From contig NW_004454166.1 in the NCBI RefSeq assembly GCF_000283155.1, forward strand, positions 6,607,468 to 6,671,467: a DNA stretch of 64,000 nt. Reading direction: 5' to 3'. The DNA is from Ceratotherium simum simum (taxonomy: Eukaryota; Chordata; Mammalia; Perissodactyla; Rhinocerotidae). Shown here in pieces: positions 1 to 10,770 of the stretch. Position 1 is the stretch's first letter, and every line of letters starts with the position of its first letter. The notes under the pieces are model-generated. The model did no database searches. It was not told where the DNA came from and worked only from the letters and a program-made list of their open reading frames with translations. The translations under genes were made by a program, and so were the position numbers.

Positions 1-176
1 GAAAGGGATATTTCGGCACATGTGTGTGGTGATGGGTTATAATTAGTATTTGGGTGGTGAACATGATGTAATCTATCCAGAAATAGAAGTATAATGATGT
101 ACACCTGAAACTTATACAATGTTATAAACCAATGTTACTGCAATAAACAATAAATTAAAAATAAAATAAAATAAGA
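1..176 (+). mobile_element. L1 3' UTR end, cut by window edge
   Basis: This is the 3' untranslated end of a LINE-1. It matches the end of the L1 at 18312-19119 almost base for base: both carry the GGGATRATT..GGCACATGTGTG stretch, AACATGATGTAATCTAT, AATGATGTRCACCTGAAA and an A-rich end. The rest of the element lies left of the window. An A-rich tail at about 149-175 is followed by 14 bases of non-A sequence and a second A run (189-201). Confidence 0.85.
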
Positions 177-1680
177 ACTGAAAGCATCAAAAAAAAAAAA
201 GAAAGAAAATGGAGTATCCATATTCATTACTTCTAGGAGAAATTATTCTGTACATGACAGAATGATAAGTAAAAATTGGCTAGGAGAAAATGTTATAAAA
301 GAGCCACTTGATATTGTAACAAGCAATTCTTTTTAATGACAACCTACCACATGTCAGCAACATCAGTGTGTATGATTAAATTTACATTGATATAATGAAT
401 TGTCACCCTTACACCTTGGCCTTTCTATCATAAATTACAAGGTGGGATTAAAGACATGGAAAAATGGAATTAACATTACAGCTACACACATGATGATAGA
501 ATCAACAGACTGACATAAACATGTTAAGTTACCTTACAAAATTCAAATGAAATGAAATCATCAGCCTTACATCACAATAGGACAATTTGAGGACAGAACT
601 AGATTATCATATCATCAACCGTGTAAGGTGAGGAGTATGCTCCCAATTGTCTGAAGCTTCTTAACACATTTTCTTCTTAAAATTAACCCTGGGGATACGA
701 ACTCAGGTACAGTTGTAGTGGAATTTTTGCAGAAGATACTATAAACTGAAATAGATGACCAACTAATAGAAACAAAAGGGCTAAAAATTCTCAGGGATCA
801 AAAACGTGACGTAAAGACCATGAATACATGATAGACAACCACTTAGCAAGTTAGCATGGATCTATGCTGGAAAAGAATTATATTCGTTTCTCTTTCTGTA
901 AATGGAAAAAAATACAATTTTATCAATTATAATTGTGATAGATACAATTATAATTGTGATATATACTAGCTGGGTTTTATAAAAATTCAAGAGATAATTA
1001 GAAAGATTTTTGTAATTTGTGAAGTGCTATAAAAGCATCAGTATTTAAGTGATTAAACATGTTAAAATGGGATTTTGCACACAGTTACAATATTTTCTTG
1101 AGCAGATCATTTCTTCTCCTGAAGAAATGTGACATTTGATTGCTCAATAACATGTTTTTATGTATTTACATTATTACTCATAGTAAAAAAATACTGGAGG
1201 GAAATATTCTTCAAGGATATGTCATAGTTTTTAAATTCCCTTGTGAAATATTTGAGACATCATATGTAAGTGCTATGAATTGTACACGACTGATCCTTCT
1301 GAATAACAGTTATTTCTTAGAAATCTTTAAATTTTTTCTTTATCACACTTTCACCACTGTGAGGTCACTAATTCACAAATGCTCCAATTCACTAAATTGC
1401 TTGAAGCTAGAATACAAAGCTAAAGCCGGAAATTGAACTGTTTAATTCCATGTTGGGATTTATTTCATCTTTAGTTTGATTGTAATTCTCAGAGAAAGAA
1501 TATTAGCCAAAGTTGATTCAATTAAGTGATAATTTAAATGTTGATTAAAACAGTGATTGCCCTTATATAAGCCATTTAAGTTTTATATAAAATGCTACAC
1601 TGTTAGAGTCAAAATAGTAACTATATGGCACAATTTCAGAAAGTTCTGAAGATGCAATTATTCATTCCTCAGCTATCTGC
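177..1680. other. AT-rich sequence, no gene seen
   Basis: No coding frame of note is present. A 98-codon open frame at 1140-1436 has no recognisable domain and no promoter or splice context, and it ends in a stretch (about 1390-1450) that weakly resembles a reverse MIR. A 21-bp tandem duplication lies at 924-965. Confidence 0.6.
924..965. repeat. 21-bp tandem duplication containing a palindrome
   Basis: Two adjacent 21-bp units (924-944 and 945-965) each start with the perfect 12-bp palindrome CAATTATAATTG. The units differ only in their last few bases. Confidence 0.8.
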
Positions 1681-1990
1681 ATAGCTAATTCCCTCATTTT
1701 CTTCAGTTCTCTGCTCAAATATAATCTTACCTCTGAGGTTGTTGCTATGCACGCTATATAAAATAGAACCCTATCCTTGCCAATCAACAGTCTTTATCTT
1801 TAACCTTGCTTTATTTGTCATGTATTTGTTTGTTGTCTCTCTCTCTCTCCACAGAAGAATGTACATTCCAGAAAGGCACAGACTTTGCCTGTTGAGTTCA
1901 CTGCTTTTCCCTATCATCTAGAATAATTCTGGGCAAATAGCGCTGCTCAACTAACATTTGCTGAATGAGGAAAGAATGAATAAATGAATC
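1681..1990 (+). mobile_element. L2 LINE 3' end
   Basis: The order of words follows the L2 3' end: TTCAGTTCTCTGCTCAAAT, TCTTACCTCTGAGG, a TATTTGT..ATGT stretch, GAATGTACATTCCAGAAAGGCA, then GCTGAATGAGGAAAGAATGA. A short (TC)n lies at about 1837-1850. The copy is old and no reading frame survives. Confidence 0.75.
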
Positions 1991-2403
1991 TTTATTAATA
2001 CTTTCTGTTCTCAACTATTATAATTCCTTTTTTCAATCCTTTCCTTTCATTTCCCTGATATTTTTGCTCAGAAAAATCACATTTATTCACCAGCCAAGTA
2101 GTGCTAAGCTGTTTCAAAAGAATTATTATGTTTTATAGCAATATTTAAAAGAAAGAAAAGCCAGGCTATCCATGGATGAAGCAGGAAGGAGTCGTCAGAT
2201 CCCTTAACTGTTCTACAGTAACTTTAACCTCAAAAACAACTGCAAATGAAGGAAGCAAATGCTAGGGATTAAAATGGGTTCAATTCAGTCTTCAGTGTTT
2301 GATTATCATTACTTCACTAGTTGTCTTCCTACAATATGCAAAAATAATAAGAGCATATTTTGAAACACTGGGAGGACCACTTTATAGATAATCACTCATA
2401 CTA
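1991..2403. other. Unassigned sequence
   Basis: I recognise nothing in this AT-rich stretch between the L2 and the reverse-strand L1. It carries no open frame worth listing. Confidence 0.5.
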
Positions 2404-4745
2404 TAATATTAAAATTGTTTTTATTGTAATAAGAACACTTGACATGAGATCTACCCTTTTAACAAATGTTTAAGTACACAATAAATTCTATAGACACTAC
2501 GTTGTACAGCATATGACTAGAAATTATTCATCTTGTATAACTGGAACTTTATACCCATTGAACAGTAACTCCCCATTTCCCCCTCCTCTCAGCCCCTGGC
2601 AACCACCATTCTACTTCTGTTTCTATGAGTTTGACTATTTTAGATACATCATATAAGTGGAATCATGCAGTATTTGTCTTTTGTGACTGGTTTATTTCAT
2701 TTAGCATACTGTCCTCTAGGTTCATACATGTTGTCCCATATGGCAGGATTTCCTACTTGTTTAAGGCTGAATAATATTCCATTATATGTATATACCACAT
2801 TTTCTTTATCCATTCATCTGTCAATGGACATTTAGGTTGTTTCCTTGTCTTGGCTATAATGAATAATGCTGCAAGAGTGCAAATAGCTCTTCAAGATTCT
2901 GATTTCAGTTCTTTTGCATATATGCCCAGAAGTAGGATTTCTGGATTATACGGTAATTCTATTTTTAATTTGCTAAAGATTCTCCATACTATTTTCCATA
3001 GTGGCTGCACCATTTTACATTCCTGCTAACAGTGTACAAGGGTTCTCTTTTCTCCACATTCTCTCCAACACTTGTTATTATTATTTTTTTTATAATAGCC
3101 TTCCTAATAGGTGTGATGTGGTGCCTCACTGTGGTTTTGATTACCATTTCCCTGATGATTAGTGATGATGAGAACCTTTTCATGTGCCTGTTGACCATTT
3201 GTATGTCTTCTTTGGAAAAATATCTGTTCAAGTCTTTTGCCTGTTTTTTAATTGTGTTATTTGTTTTTTGATTCTTTCCTGCTATTGAGTTACGTAAATT
3301 CCTTTCATATTTTGGATATTAATCCCTCATCAGATATATTGTTTGCAAATATTTTCTCCCACTCTTTTTCATATAGTTCATTGTTAGTGTATAGAAACAC
3401 AACGGCTTTATTTTTTTTTTTTTGGTGAGGAAGGTCAGCCCTGAGCTAACATCTGATGCCAATCCTCCTCTTTTTTTCTGAAGAAGACTGGCCCTGAGCT
3501 AACATCCATGCCCATCTTCCTCTACTTTATACGGGATGCTGCCACAGCATGGCTTGACAAGCAGTGCGTCAGTGCGCATCCAGGATCCGCAGCAGAGTGC
3601 ATGCACTTAACTACTTGTGCCATCGGGCCGGCCCCGAAACACAACTGCTTTTTGTATGTTGATTTTGTATCCTACAACTTTACTAAATTATTTTATTAGT
3701 CCTCTTTAGGATTTTCTGTATATAAGATCATGTCACGTGCAAACAGAGATAATTTTACTTCTTCCTTTCCTATTTGGATGCCTTTTATTTCTTTTTCTTG
3801 CCTAATTGCTTTGGCTAGAACTTCTAATACCATGTTGAATAGAAGTTGTGCATGTGGGCATCTTTGCCTTGTTGCTGATTTTAGAGGAAAATAATTCAGT
3901 TTTTCACCATTGATTATGGTGTTAGCTGTGGGTTTTCCACATATGGCCTTATTATGTTGAGGTAAATTCTTTTTATACCTAGTTTGTTAGCATTTTTCAT
4001 GAAAGGGTGTTGAATTGTGTCAAATGATTTTCTTCATCTGTTGAGAAGACTATGTAATTTTTATCCTTCATTCTGTTAATGTGGTATATTACATTATTTG
4101 ATTTGCATATGTTGAACCACCCTTTCATTCCTCGGATAAATCACACTTGGTCATGGTGTATAATCCTTTTAATGTACTTTGGTGAAATCAGTTTGTTAGT
4201 ATTTTGTTGAGGATTTTTGCATTTATGTACATCAGGGACATTGGCCAGTAGTTTTCTTTTCTTGTAGTCATCTCATCTGGCTTTGGTAGCAAGGCTACGC
4301 TGGCCTCATAGAATGAGTTAGAAAGTGTTCCCTCGTCTTCAAGATTTTGGAAGAGTTTGAGAAGGATTGGTGTTAATATTTCTTTAAATGTTTGTTAAAA
4401 TTCAAGAATGAAGCCATCTGGTCCTGGGCTTTTCTTTGTTCGGAGGTTTTTGGTTACTGATTCAAATTCTTTACTAATTATTGATCTCTCCAGATTTCCT
4501 ATTTCTTTATGATTCAGTCTTAGGAGGTTGTGTGTCTCTAGAAATTTATTCATTTCTTACAGTTTATCTAATTTAATGGTGTATGACTGTTTATAGTAGT
4601 TTCTTATGACTCTATTTATGTGGCACCAGTTGTAATGTTTCCTCTTTCATTTTTAATTTTTTTATATGTCTTTTCTCCTTTTCTTAGTTATTCTAGCTAA
4701 AGTTTCTTTCATTATTTTTATATCAAACATATCAAGAACTATGAA
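2404..4745 (-). mobile_element. L1M LINE, reverse strand, with internal deletion
   Basis: Read on the minus strand this is the ORF2 reverse-transcriptase region, the ORF2 C-terminal part and the 3' UTR of an old L1M (L1MA/MB-like). The plus strand shows the familiar reverse-complement phrases CCCCTGGCAACCACCATTCT, GGAATCATGCAGTATTTGTC, CATTTCCCTGATGATTAG and TTAGCTGTGGGTTTT. An ERE SINE (3411-3635) splits it. At about 3362-3375 the text passes straight from ORF2 C-terminal sequence to the RT-side stretch, so roughly 0.8-0.9 kb of a normal L1 is absent. The RT catalytic FADD box is read at 3729-3743 as FARD, so a catalytic aspartate is lost. The element is 5'-truncated and dead. Confidence 0.85.
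3411..3635 (-). mobile_element. ERE SINE (tRNA-derived), inserted in L1M
   Basis: The minus strand shows the GGGGCCGGCCC head at the right end, then the tail modules and an A run (T run at 3411-3422). Target-site duplications are clear: GAAACACAACGGCTTT at 3394-3409 and GAAACACAACTGCTTT at 3636-3651, with one difference. The body has lost part of the tRNA-like B-box region. A 63-codon frame across it is a by-product. Confidence 0.95.
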
Positions 4746-4779
4746 GGATATGTGATTTTACGCTACTTGCAAGCTGATA

Positions 4780-5089
4780 AGTTAGTCTGTTTTTGTTTTA
4801 ATATGCAGACAGAAAACGTGAGACTCCTAGACCAATGATAAAGAACAATTCGTTACTCATAGCATTAATAATATGCAGTCCCTCAAGCCCCTGCTCCTAC
4901 AGCGTGATGAGACAAAAGCCAGAGGATGCCAACACATGCGTAGGATGCATAACAGAAGAAAAACCCTGAGCTTAAAAAACCCAAGTGTTTTATAACTGGC
5001 AATGAGCATTCTTGCCCTCGCTTCAGAAAGACCACTATCTTTATAATACTTCGCAGGAAGTATTCCTGGTCTTTGTTCCAGCAGAATGC
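4780..5089 (-). repeat. LTR-like end of the ERV fossil
   Basis: On the minus strand a TATAAAACACTTGG box sits about 100 bases after the env-like part. It is followed by a GGGTTTTTTAAGCTC stretch and ends near GTCTCACGTTTTCTG. The spacing suits a U3/R boundary. No second LTR was found to date the copy, and the edges are guesses. Confidence 0.35.
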
Positions 5090-6500
5090 ACTATCTCTGG
5101 TTGTTTGCTATACAAATATCCATGAAAAGATCATTTGGAACAGATGACAATCTATGCCTCTGCTTACAAGACATGCAGAAATTCAAGAGATCCATGCAGG
5201 ACTGTCTCACAGTAATATCCATACATTTTCTGCACCGTCTTGGCTTCAGGTGAATTTTCCCATTAGCACACCTCTCCTTCAGCCACTTCAATTAAACTGA
5301 CTGACAGAGGCTGGGGAAAAGTCCACTTATCTTGTCTTATGTAGCACTTAGTTAAGACTACTATCAACAGGAATCCAAGCATTAGGATGAGGCTAAGCTG
5401 TAGTAATGACCTCAACCATGCCCCCTCTAATCTCCCACCCTCACTCCTGGAGTTGGCCAGCTGAGCAAAGTCTCTACTACCATAAAAAATTAGTGTATTC
5501 TTTAGAAAGCCAGATGGCTTTCTCTTTAAAACTCTGAGGTGACCTTTATTCTTGTCCTGATGCATTAATCCCAGTACAGCAGGGTACGTTAGCATGCACA
5601 GCCTACAATTTCACCCAAATAAAGAAAGCCTGGGTTGATTAATTTTTCCAGAGCAAGTCTGGCCAGCGAGTTGAGGTTAGATTGAATGTCTTCCAGAGCC
5701 TAGGTAATGCCATTGATTATTTCGGTTAAAGTCAGGGCCTAATTTAATATCACTTTTTCTAATTAGATGACTCCCCTTGTAGGGATAACTGCCCACAGAG
5801 TGCTCATAAATATCAAGTCAATTATCCTTCCATAAAGCTCCCCTGTGTAAGCAAGAACTGCCTCATTTTGGAGGGCCTTCCTTGTTATTTAAGGGCTATA
5901 TGGTCTACTAGTGATGTTTCCTTAAACACTTGAAGGTATCTTATCACCACAGCTAAGGTACCAATCACCATATTTTCAGGAGAAACACAATTTAATGCTT
6001 GATGCTCCACAAGAAGTAAAGACCTAGGTGCACATGGTGCCCTTGGAAAGAAACTGTTGTTTGCACTTATCGGGGTCCATAAGTGAACCATCACGGATAG
6101 ATAGTGCCATCAATATGACCTCCTGGACAATTAGTTGGTCCTGGGATCCCAGTTAAGTTTGAATAATGGAGTCTAGTCCTTGTTTTTATAGGGGCTGCCT
6201 GAAAGCAATCAGTCCAACCCGTCCTGTTTTGTTCTACACCACCAGTTGCATGCCATCTGTCCATCCCACTGAGTCATCGCTACAGGTGTTAACAAGTTTT
6301 TGGAGTGAAAGGTGCAGCTACAAGCATCCCTTGTAGGATTGATAGACTTCTTGATATGGTTAAATGGGCCAAATCAGATCATAGTCAAGTCATAGTCAGA
6401 ACTGTCTGGTAGGTAAGGGCAGACCCAGCAGTCAGTTAAATTGATGGGCTTGCAATAGTTTGGGAGAGCCACACTGGGGTGTTTTCCTTCATGAAGAAGG
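5090..6500 (-). pseudogene. Post-integrase / env-like ERV remnant
   Basis: Two minus-strand open stretches survive: 5885-6094 (69 codons) and 5263-5595 (110 codons). The second has a hydrophobic run of about 18 residues (roughly 5350-5405) followed by a Lys-Cys and a short hydrophilic tail, which is the arrangement of a retroviral envelope transmembrane anchor. Its place between integrase and an LTR-like end also fits env. Stops and shifts separate the parts. I cannot align it to a named env, and a dUTPase-like post-integrase domain for part of the stretch is not excluded. Confidence 0.4.
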
Positions 6501-7049
6501 CTCCAGAAGCTATTTTAAAGGTAAATATCATTAATGTTTCTCATTTCCCTTTATCTTTCAGAATCTGAGATGTCCTCTCCCCAAGTAACAGAGATGTTGC
6601 TTTCTTTCCACCACCAAACTATGAGTATGTCTCGTTCCATTGGCTATAACTTTACCTTTTTTTCCAATCATCCCTACTTGTGTCCAATCCCTTCATTCTG
6701 AGGTGTCAGGTAGGAGTAGGACAAGGATATTCTTATAAGATGTACAGAGACTCATTATATCCCCACCTTGGCTCACATGAACGACTGTAGGGGCATTCAG
6801 CAAGCAGTATACTCGCCCAAGTGGCCATTACCTTTATAATCTCGGATCATGTCAATCTAACAAGAGAATACAGGTGGCAGAACCAGACTTAAGTTTGAAG
6901 CCCTGACCCCTCCTTTCACTGTGCTGCCACCTGAAGAGTGCTCCAACTAGACCAATCCAGGAACGCTATTTGGGTGGAAAAAAGCATCATGCCCAGGAAG
7001 AGTCAGAGTGGAATTCTGAAATTTTAAAGTTGTTCTATATAAAATTTAC

Positions 7050-8570
7050 CCTTTGTATACTGATCATTACCTAGGAAGTGGTCTAGAGGAGATGATCCTT
7101 TTCTGGAAGCAGCCACATTCAGTGGCCAAACTAAGTGCCTTACTAAGATGAATGAACCAGAAAAAGGTGAATGAGGTAGAGTTGGAAGCTTTTTGAGAAA
7201 ATTTTTAAGGTACTCATTCCAATGCTAAACAATATCGGATGTCTGTGGATGATAAGGAACAGGGAAGGTCCTTTGGATAGCTTGGCTATTCATCCATTGT
7301 TGAGTGGCTTTTTCTCACCATTGTCAGACTGCAAAAGGTCTGGAAAGCCAAAAAGAAGGTATGGTTTAGTTTTAAACACCAGAAGGGTGTGGCTATAGGT
7401 GGTTGATCAAACTGAAGTATGCCCCATAGTCATCTGAAAAAGTGTCAGCAGTGCCATTGAAGCAAGAAATTTCAATGGACAAAGTTAAAAAGGTAATGAA
7501 TACTTTATGCAAGGTTATTGCAATAGCAGGGAGAGATCAGAACACAGTCTAAATTAAACTCTACTGAAACAAACAGGGTGGGAGTGTTTTTGAGAGGTAG
7601 GGTTGAGGTATCCTAGGCCATTTGTGTTTGCTAATTGGCCTTACCCAAAAGAAAGGCAAATTTTCCTTTATCTTCATGATAGGAAATAGTTTTACAACTT
7701 GGAGCTAGGTGTTCACTGAAGTGAGGCTCCTACCTTCCCAAAGAGATTGGGAGATAGGGAGCTATCTCCTTGATGGTTCCATTTCAAAGGGATGGCCCGT
7801 AGGTCCTTGAGAAAGACAGTCCTGGGTGGTAAAACTGGTAAGAGACTTAAAAAAAATACATCTCAAAGAGGCAGAGAAAGAATTTACAATAATAAATTTC
7901 TAAAGTAAATATTGTAAGCAATGAGAGAGAAGGGACTCCTATGATTAGGCCATCAGGATTCAGTAAGGCCCAGGGTAAGAAGGAGGTCAGGGATGGCAGG
8001 AAGAAGCCTCTCAAAAGTTTTGTCAAGACATCTTGGGCAGTGGTGAGGCACCACCAATAGCTCACAAATGGCCTAAAAGTCTGGTGTAGTCTACTAGAAG
8101 AGATCAGAAACAATGGCTTATGCAAAGTTCCCTCTCTCAAACTGATATGGGTCCCCTTTGGTCTGGAGTCACAAGTCTGCCAATGCAGTGGTATCCTCTG
8201 CAGCAGAAGCATAGTTCTTTTCTTTGTGTCCAGTCTATTATGGTAGACATGTTTCCATGTCTGGTATGATGATGGATCTAGGCAGCAATAGTGGCAATCT
8301 GTGTGATGTGGGTTCAATCAGCAACTTGAATCTGATGGGTCTCATCAGGGAACACAGCCAAATTGTGGGCACGTACATAAGTGGTCCAGACAGTTCAATC
8401 AGCAACCGTGATTTGTTTCAATCATTCATGGCCCCAAAGGGTTGCTTTATTCTGCAAGTCAGTAGTATTCCAACTGGTGAACCAAATAGCTAAGCCATTG
8501 TCAACAGTTTAAGAGTCAATAAAATATAAAAAGGTTCATTGATGTGATCATTGGATTGTGCTATGAGAAA
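7050..8570 (-). pseudogene. ERV pol remnant: RNase H and integrase
   Basis: This is a decayed retroviral pol 3' region. The product would have carried RNase H, which removes RNA from the RNA-DNA hybrid, and integrase, which joins viral DNA to host DNA. In the integrase core the minus strand gives an S-D-N-G motif (the second acidic residue of the DDE triad) at about 7321-7352, and a PYHPQ-type motif about 80-100 bases downstream at 7230-7260. An RNase H-like stretch with the NGLA.W pattern lies at about 8470-8505. The longest open minus-strand stretch (7847-8317, 156 codons) covers the RNase H/integrase linker and zinc-finger zone, but it starts mid-domain and ends early. Several stops and frameshifts separate the parts, so no activity is possible. 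Confidence 0.6.
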
Positions 8571-8814
8571 AGTCTTGAATTATTCCCACTGAGCAGAACA
8601 AACATGTCTATTTTCAGTTCTGAATGGCTTGCATTAGGCTGAGCTGCAGCAGCATGGTAGACATCGTTGGGTTTCAGCTTAGCTGAAATATCAGCAAAAC
8701 AGCCCAGGCATTTAGAAGAAACTCAGTGAAATGAGAGCCCAGTGAGCTGGTGTCTTTGCTTCAGTGGATAGAATGGCGAATAAAATTTGCCCCAGAGAGA
8801 GTGCGGCTCCTTTT

Positions 8815-9003
8815 TTTGTATTTGACAAATATTTAAATCATTTATTGACATTAGGTTACAGCATTTCAATATACACACTGCATGGAAGTATAGATACTTT
8901 TTCATCTTCATTTTAAATTGATAGGTGTTGCCAAATTAACATCCTAAGACTTTGTACCAATTTACACTCCTACTAACCACATATAAGTTAGTATGTGTTC
9001 CTT
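8815..9003 (-). mobile_element. L1 fragment, reverse strand
   Basis: The end of this stretch (ATTTTAAATTGATAGGTGTTG, TTTGTACCAATTTACACTCC) matches the reverse complement of an L1M ORF2 3' region. The left part is less certain. Confidence 0.5.
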
Positions 9004-10225
9004 GTTTTAAATGCAAAGCCAAAGTGCTGCTAGGACCAGGCTGGCTGTCTTCTCATTTACTGTTTCCACTAGACGTTTGAGTCTTGTTAGTCGTTTAGTT
9101 CAAGTTGACCCACTTCAAAATGGAATATCAGGCCAGAGACTCACAGGATGGATCAGATATACAGATTCAACTTGAAGCTAGTAGCAAGCCAAAAACTGCT
9201 TTTGAAAATGAGTTGACTGGATAGCTGTGTCTGGGAGGCAACGAATCGGAAACCCCAAGGGACACCTCTAGGTGGAGTTTGCCTTCCTTTGCCAGAGGCT
9301 CCAATCAGCCATATCATCAGGGTCAGAGATTGGGAGTTCATTTTTCCAGGCTTGGAGACACATTTTTAGTGACATCTCAATTTGGTACAATGCCATGCTG
9401 TGGCAATTTGGATGGCTAGAGTGAGAGCTTCAATAGGTAATTACGAAGTAGAACACAGAAAAGAACAAAGCTAATAGACCCTCTTGGGGAGCAAACCAGA
9501 AAGCACTTTAGAATGGGAAAGAAGCCACTTCTGTGACATTTGTCAATGTTTTTCAAATAAGAATTTATCATATTAAAAGTCTAGATTCTTGACCACCACA
9601 ATATTCTACCAGAAACAACACAAAACACTTTGGAAGCACCCTTTCGTAGGAGGCAGAAGAGCTTTTTTGTCTCTCATTCACAAAGAATCTAAAACCTTGT
9701 GTCAAACGTATATGGTAGACCTAGGAAAACAATCTCTCATTATCCCATTGTCCTGCCTTGACATCTTCTCTGCATTTGGGTTCTTGGAAATTTTTTTAGA
9801 ATAAATCATATTATTGATCAATATTTCTGCTTTCTTCACTGTTGATATGTTGATTCTATTCTAGTCTATTTATTTATTTTTAAATATTTCAATGAGAAAT
9901 TAGAGAGGCTGATCAAGGGTTGCTAAGTTTTCCAATATAAAAATTTTCAACTCCATAATTACATATTTTAAAGTAAATTAAAATGCATTTTGTTTTGTAA
10001 TTTTAAAAGTTTCTTAGTAGCCTTTGAGAATGCCTCTTCTGATATCACAAAAAGAGGGTTAGATATCATGATACCACAAACATCTGCCATTGGTAAACAC
10101 ATTTAAGTTTCCAAATGAATTCAGGTTTCCATGGAAACAGCCTTAAGGCATATAGACTAGATACATTAAATGTATGTTAAACCTAGCCCCTAATTTCCGT
10201 GTTGATTTCTGCTGGGGCAGAGACA
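9004..10225. other. Unassigned; possibly more ERV-derived sequence
   Basis: The first 500 bases have the GC content and broken minus-strand frames (for example 9153-9341) expected if the retroviral fossil continued rightwards, but I see no motif to prove it. From about 9560 to 10225 the sequence is AT-rich with nothing recognisable. Confidence 0.35.
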
Positions 10226-10345
10226 GACCCAACACAGGGATTTGTTCAAGGTCACTCTTCCTTAGGAACAGGAAATGGGATTTGAAATTCTGGTCCCTTG
10301 TTCTCCAGGCTGCTGTTCTGCCTGCCAAGTCACAGTGTCTTTCAG
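10226..10345 (-). mobile_element. MIR SINE, reverse strand
   Basis: TTGTTCAAGGTCACT, a GGAAATGGGATTTGAA stretch and CTCCAGGCTGCTGTTCTGCC follow the reverse complement of the MIR core (the 'caaggtcacacagc..ggattcgaacc' part). The copy is strongly diverged. Confidence 0.5.
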
Positions 10346-10554
10346 CTGTTCTTCTGTTAGTGTGTCCCTCAAGTACAGTTAGTAGTTCCCCAAAGTTCTT
10401 TGCTGTATATACACGGCCATTAAAGAAAAATCTCTCCATCTATGGAAGAAAATGAATTCTGACTCCCCAGAGAATATTGTGTTGATGCCAATTTCTCAAG
10501 TCATACATTTACATAGAAGAATGTCTCAACCACAGAGTGCACTGGTGGCATTTG

Positions 10555-10770
10555 CTACTGAATGGAATTTGTACTTGTGATAACCAGCATTGCCAGATAC
10601 AGATCATAAGCCCTGGCTTGAATTCCAATCTGCCACTCAAATCTGTGTGCCTTTAAGCAAATCTCTTATTTTTGGAGACCCAGTCTCATTCTTCTATAAA
10701 ATGTGGTAAGAATAATCTGACATTATGCACATGCATTATGAAAGCACAGTTGACCCAATAAATGTAGTTT
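10555..10770 (+). mobile_element. MIR SINE
   Basis: The order CCTGGCTTGAATTCCAATCT, CTGTGTGCCTTTAAGCAAAT, CTCATTCTTCTATAAAATG, GGTAAGAATAAT and CCCAATAAATGTAG follows MIR from core to 3' end. Confidence 0.75.

Larger units (their letters stand above)
4780..8720 (-). mobile_element. Endogenous retrovirus fossil, 3' half, reverse strand
   Basis: On the minus strand the order is RNase H-like (about 8.4-8.57 kb), integrase zinc-finger region (about 8.0-8.3 kb), integrase core (about 7.2-7.5 kb), a post-integrase/env-like part (6.5-5.1 kb) and an LTR-like end (about 4.78-5.09 kb). This is the normal pol-env-LTR order of a provirus. Every frame is broken by many stops and shifts. Gag, protease and most of RT are not recognisable to the right, so the copy is the 3' half only. 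Codons that would read Trp in the family are repeatedly TAG here, as expected from CpG-independent decay of old inserts. The integrase assignment rests on visible short motifs. The family (class I or ERVL-like) is not settled. Confidence 0.65.

Noticed and set aside
1390..1450. Possible reversed MIR core
   Set aside because: Only about 40 bases are loosely similar, too little to support a feature.
7847..8317. Longest open frame in the window (156 codons, minus)
   Set aside because: It lies inside the ERV pol fossil and starts and ends mid-domain. It is a surviving open stretch, not a functional gene.
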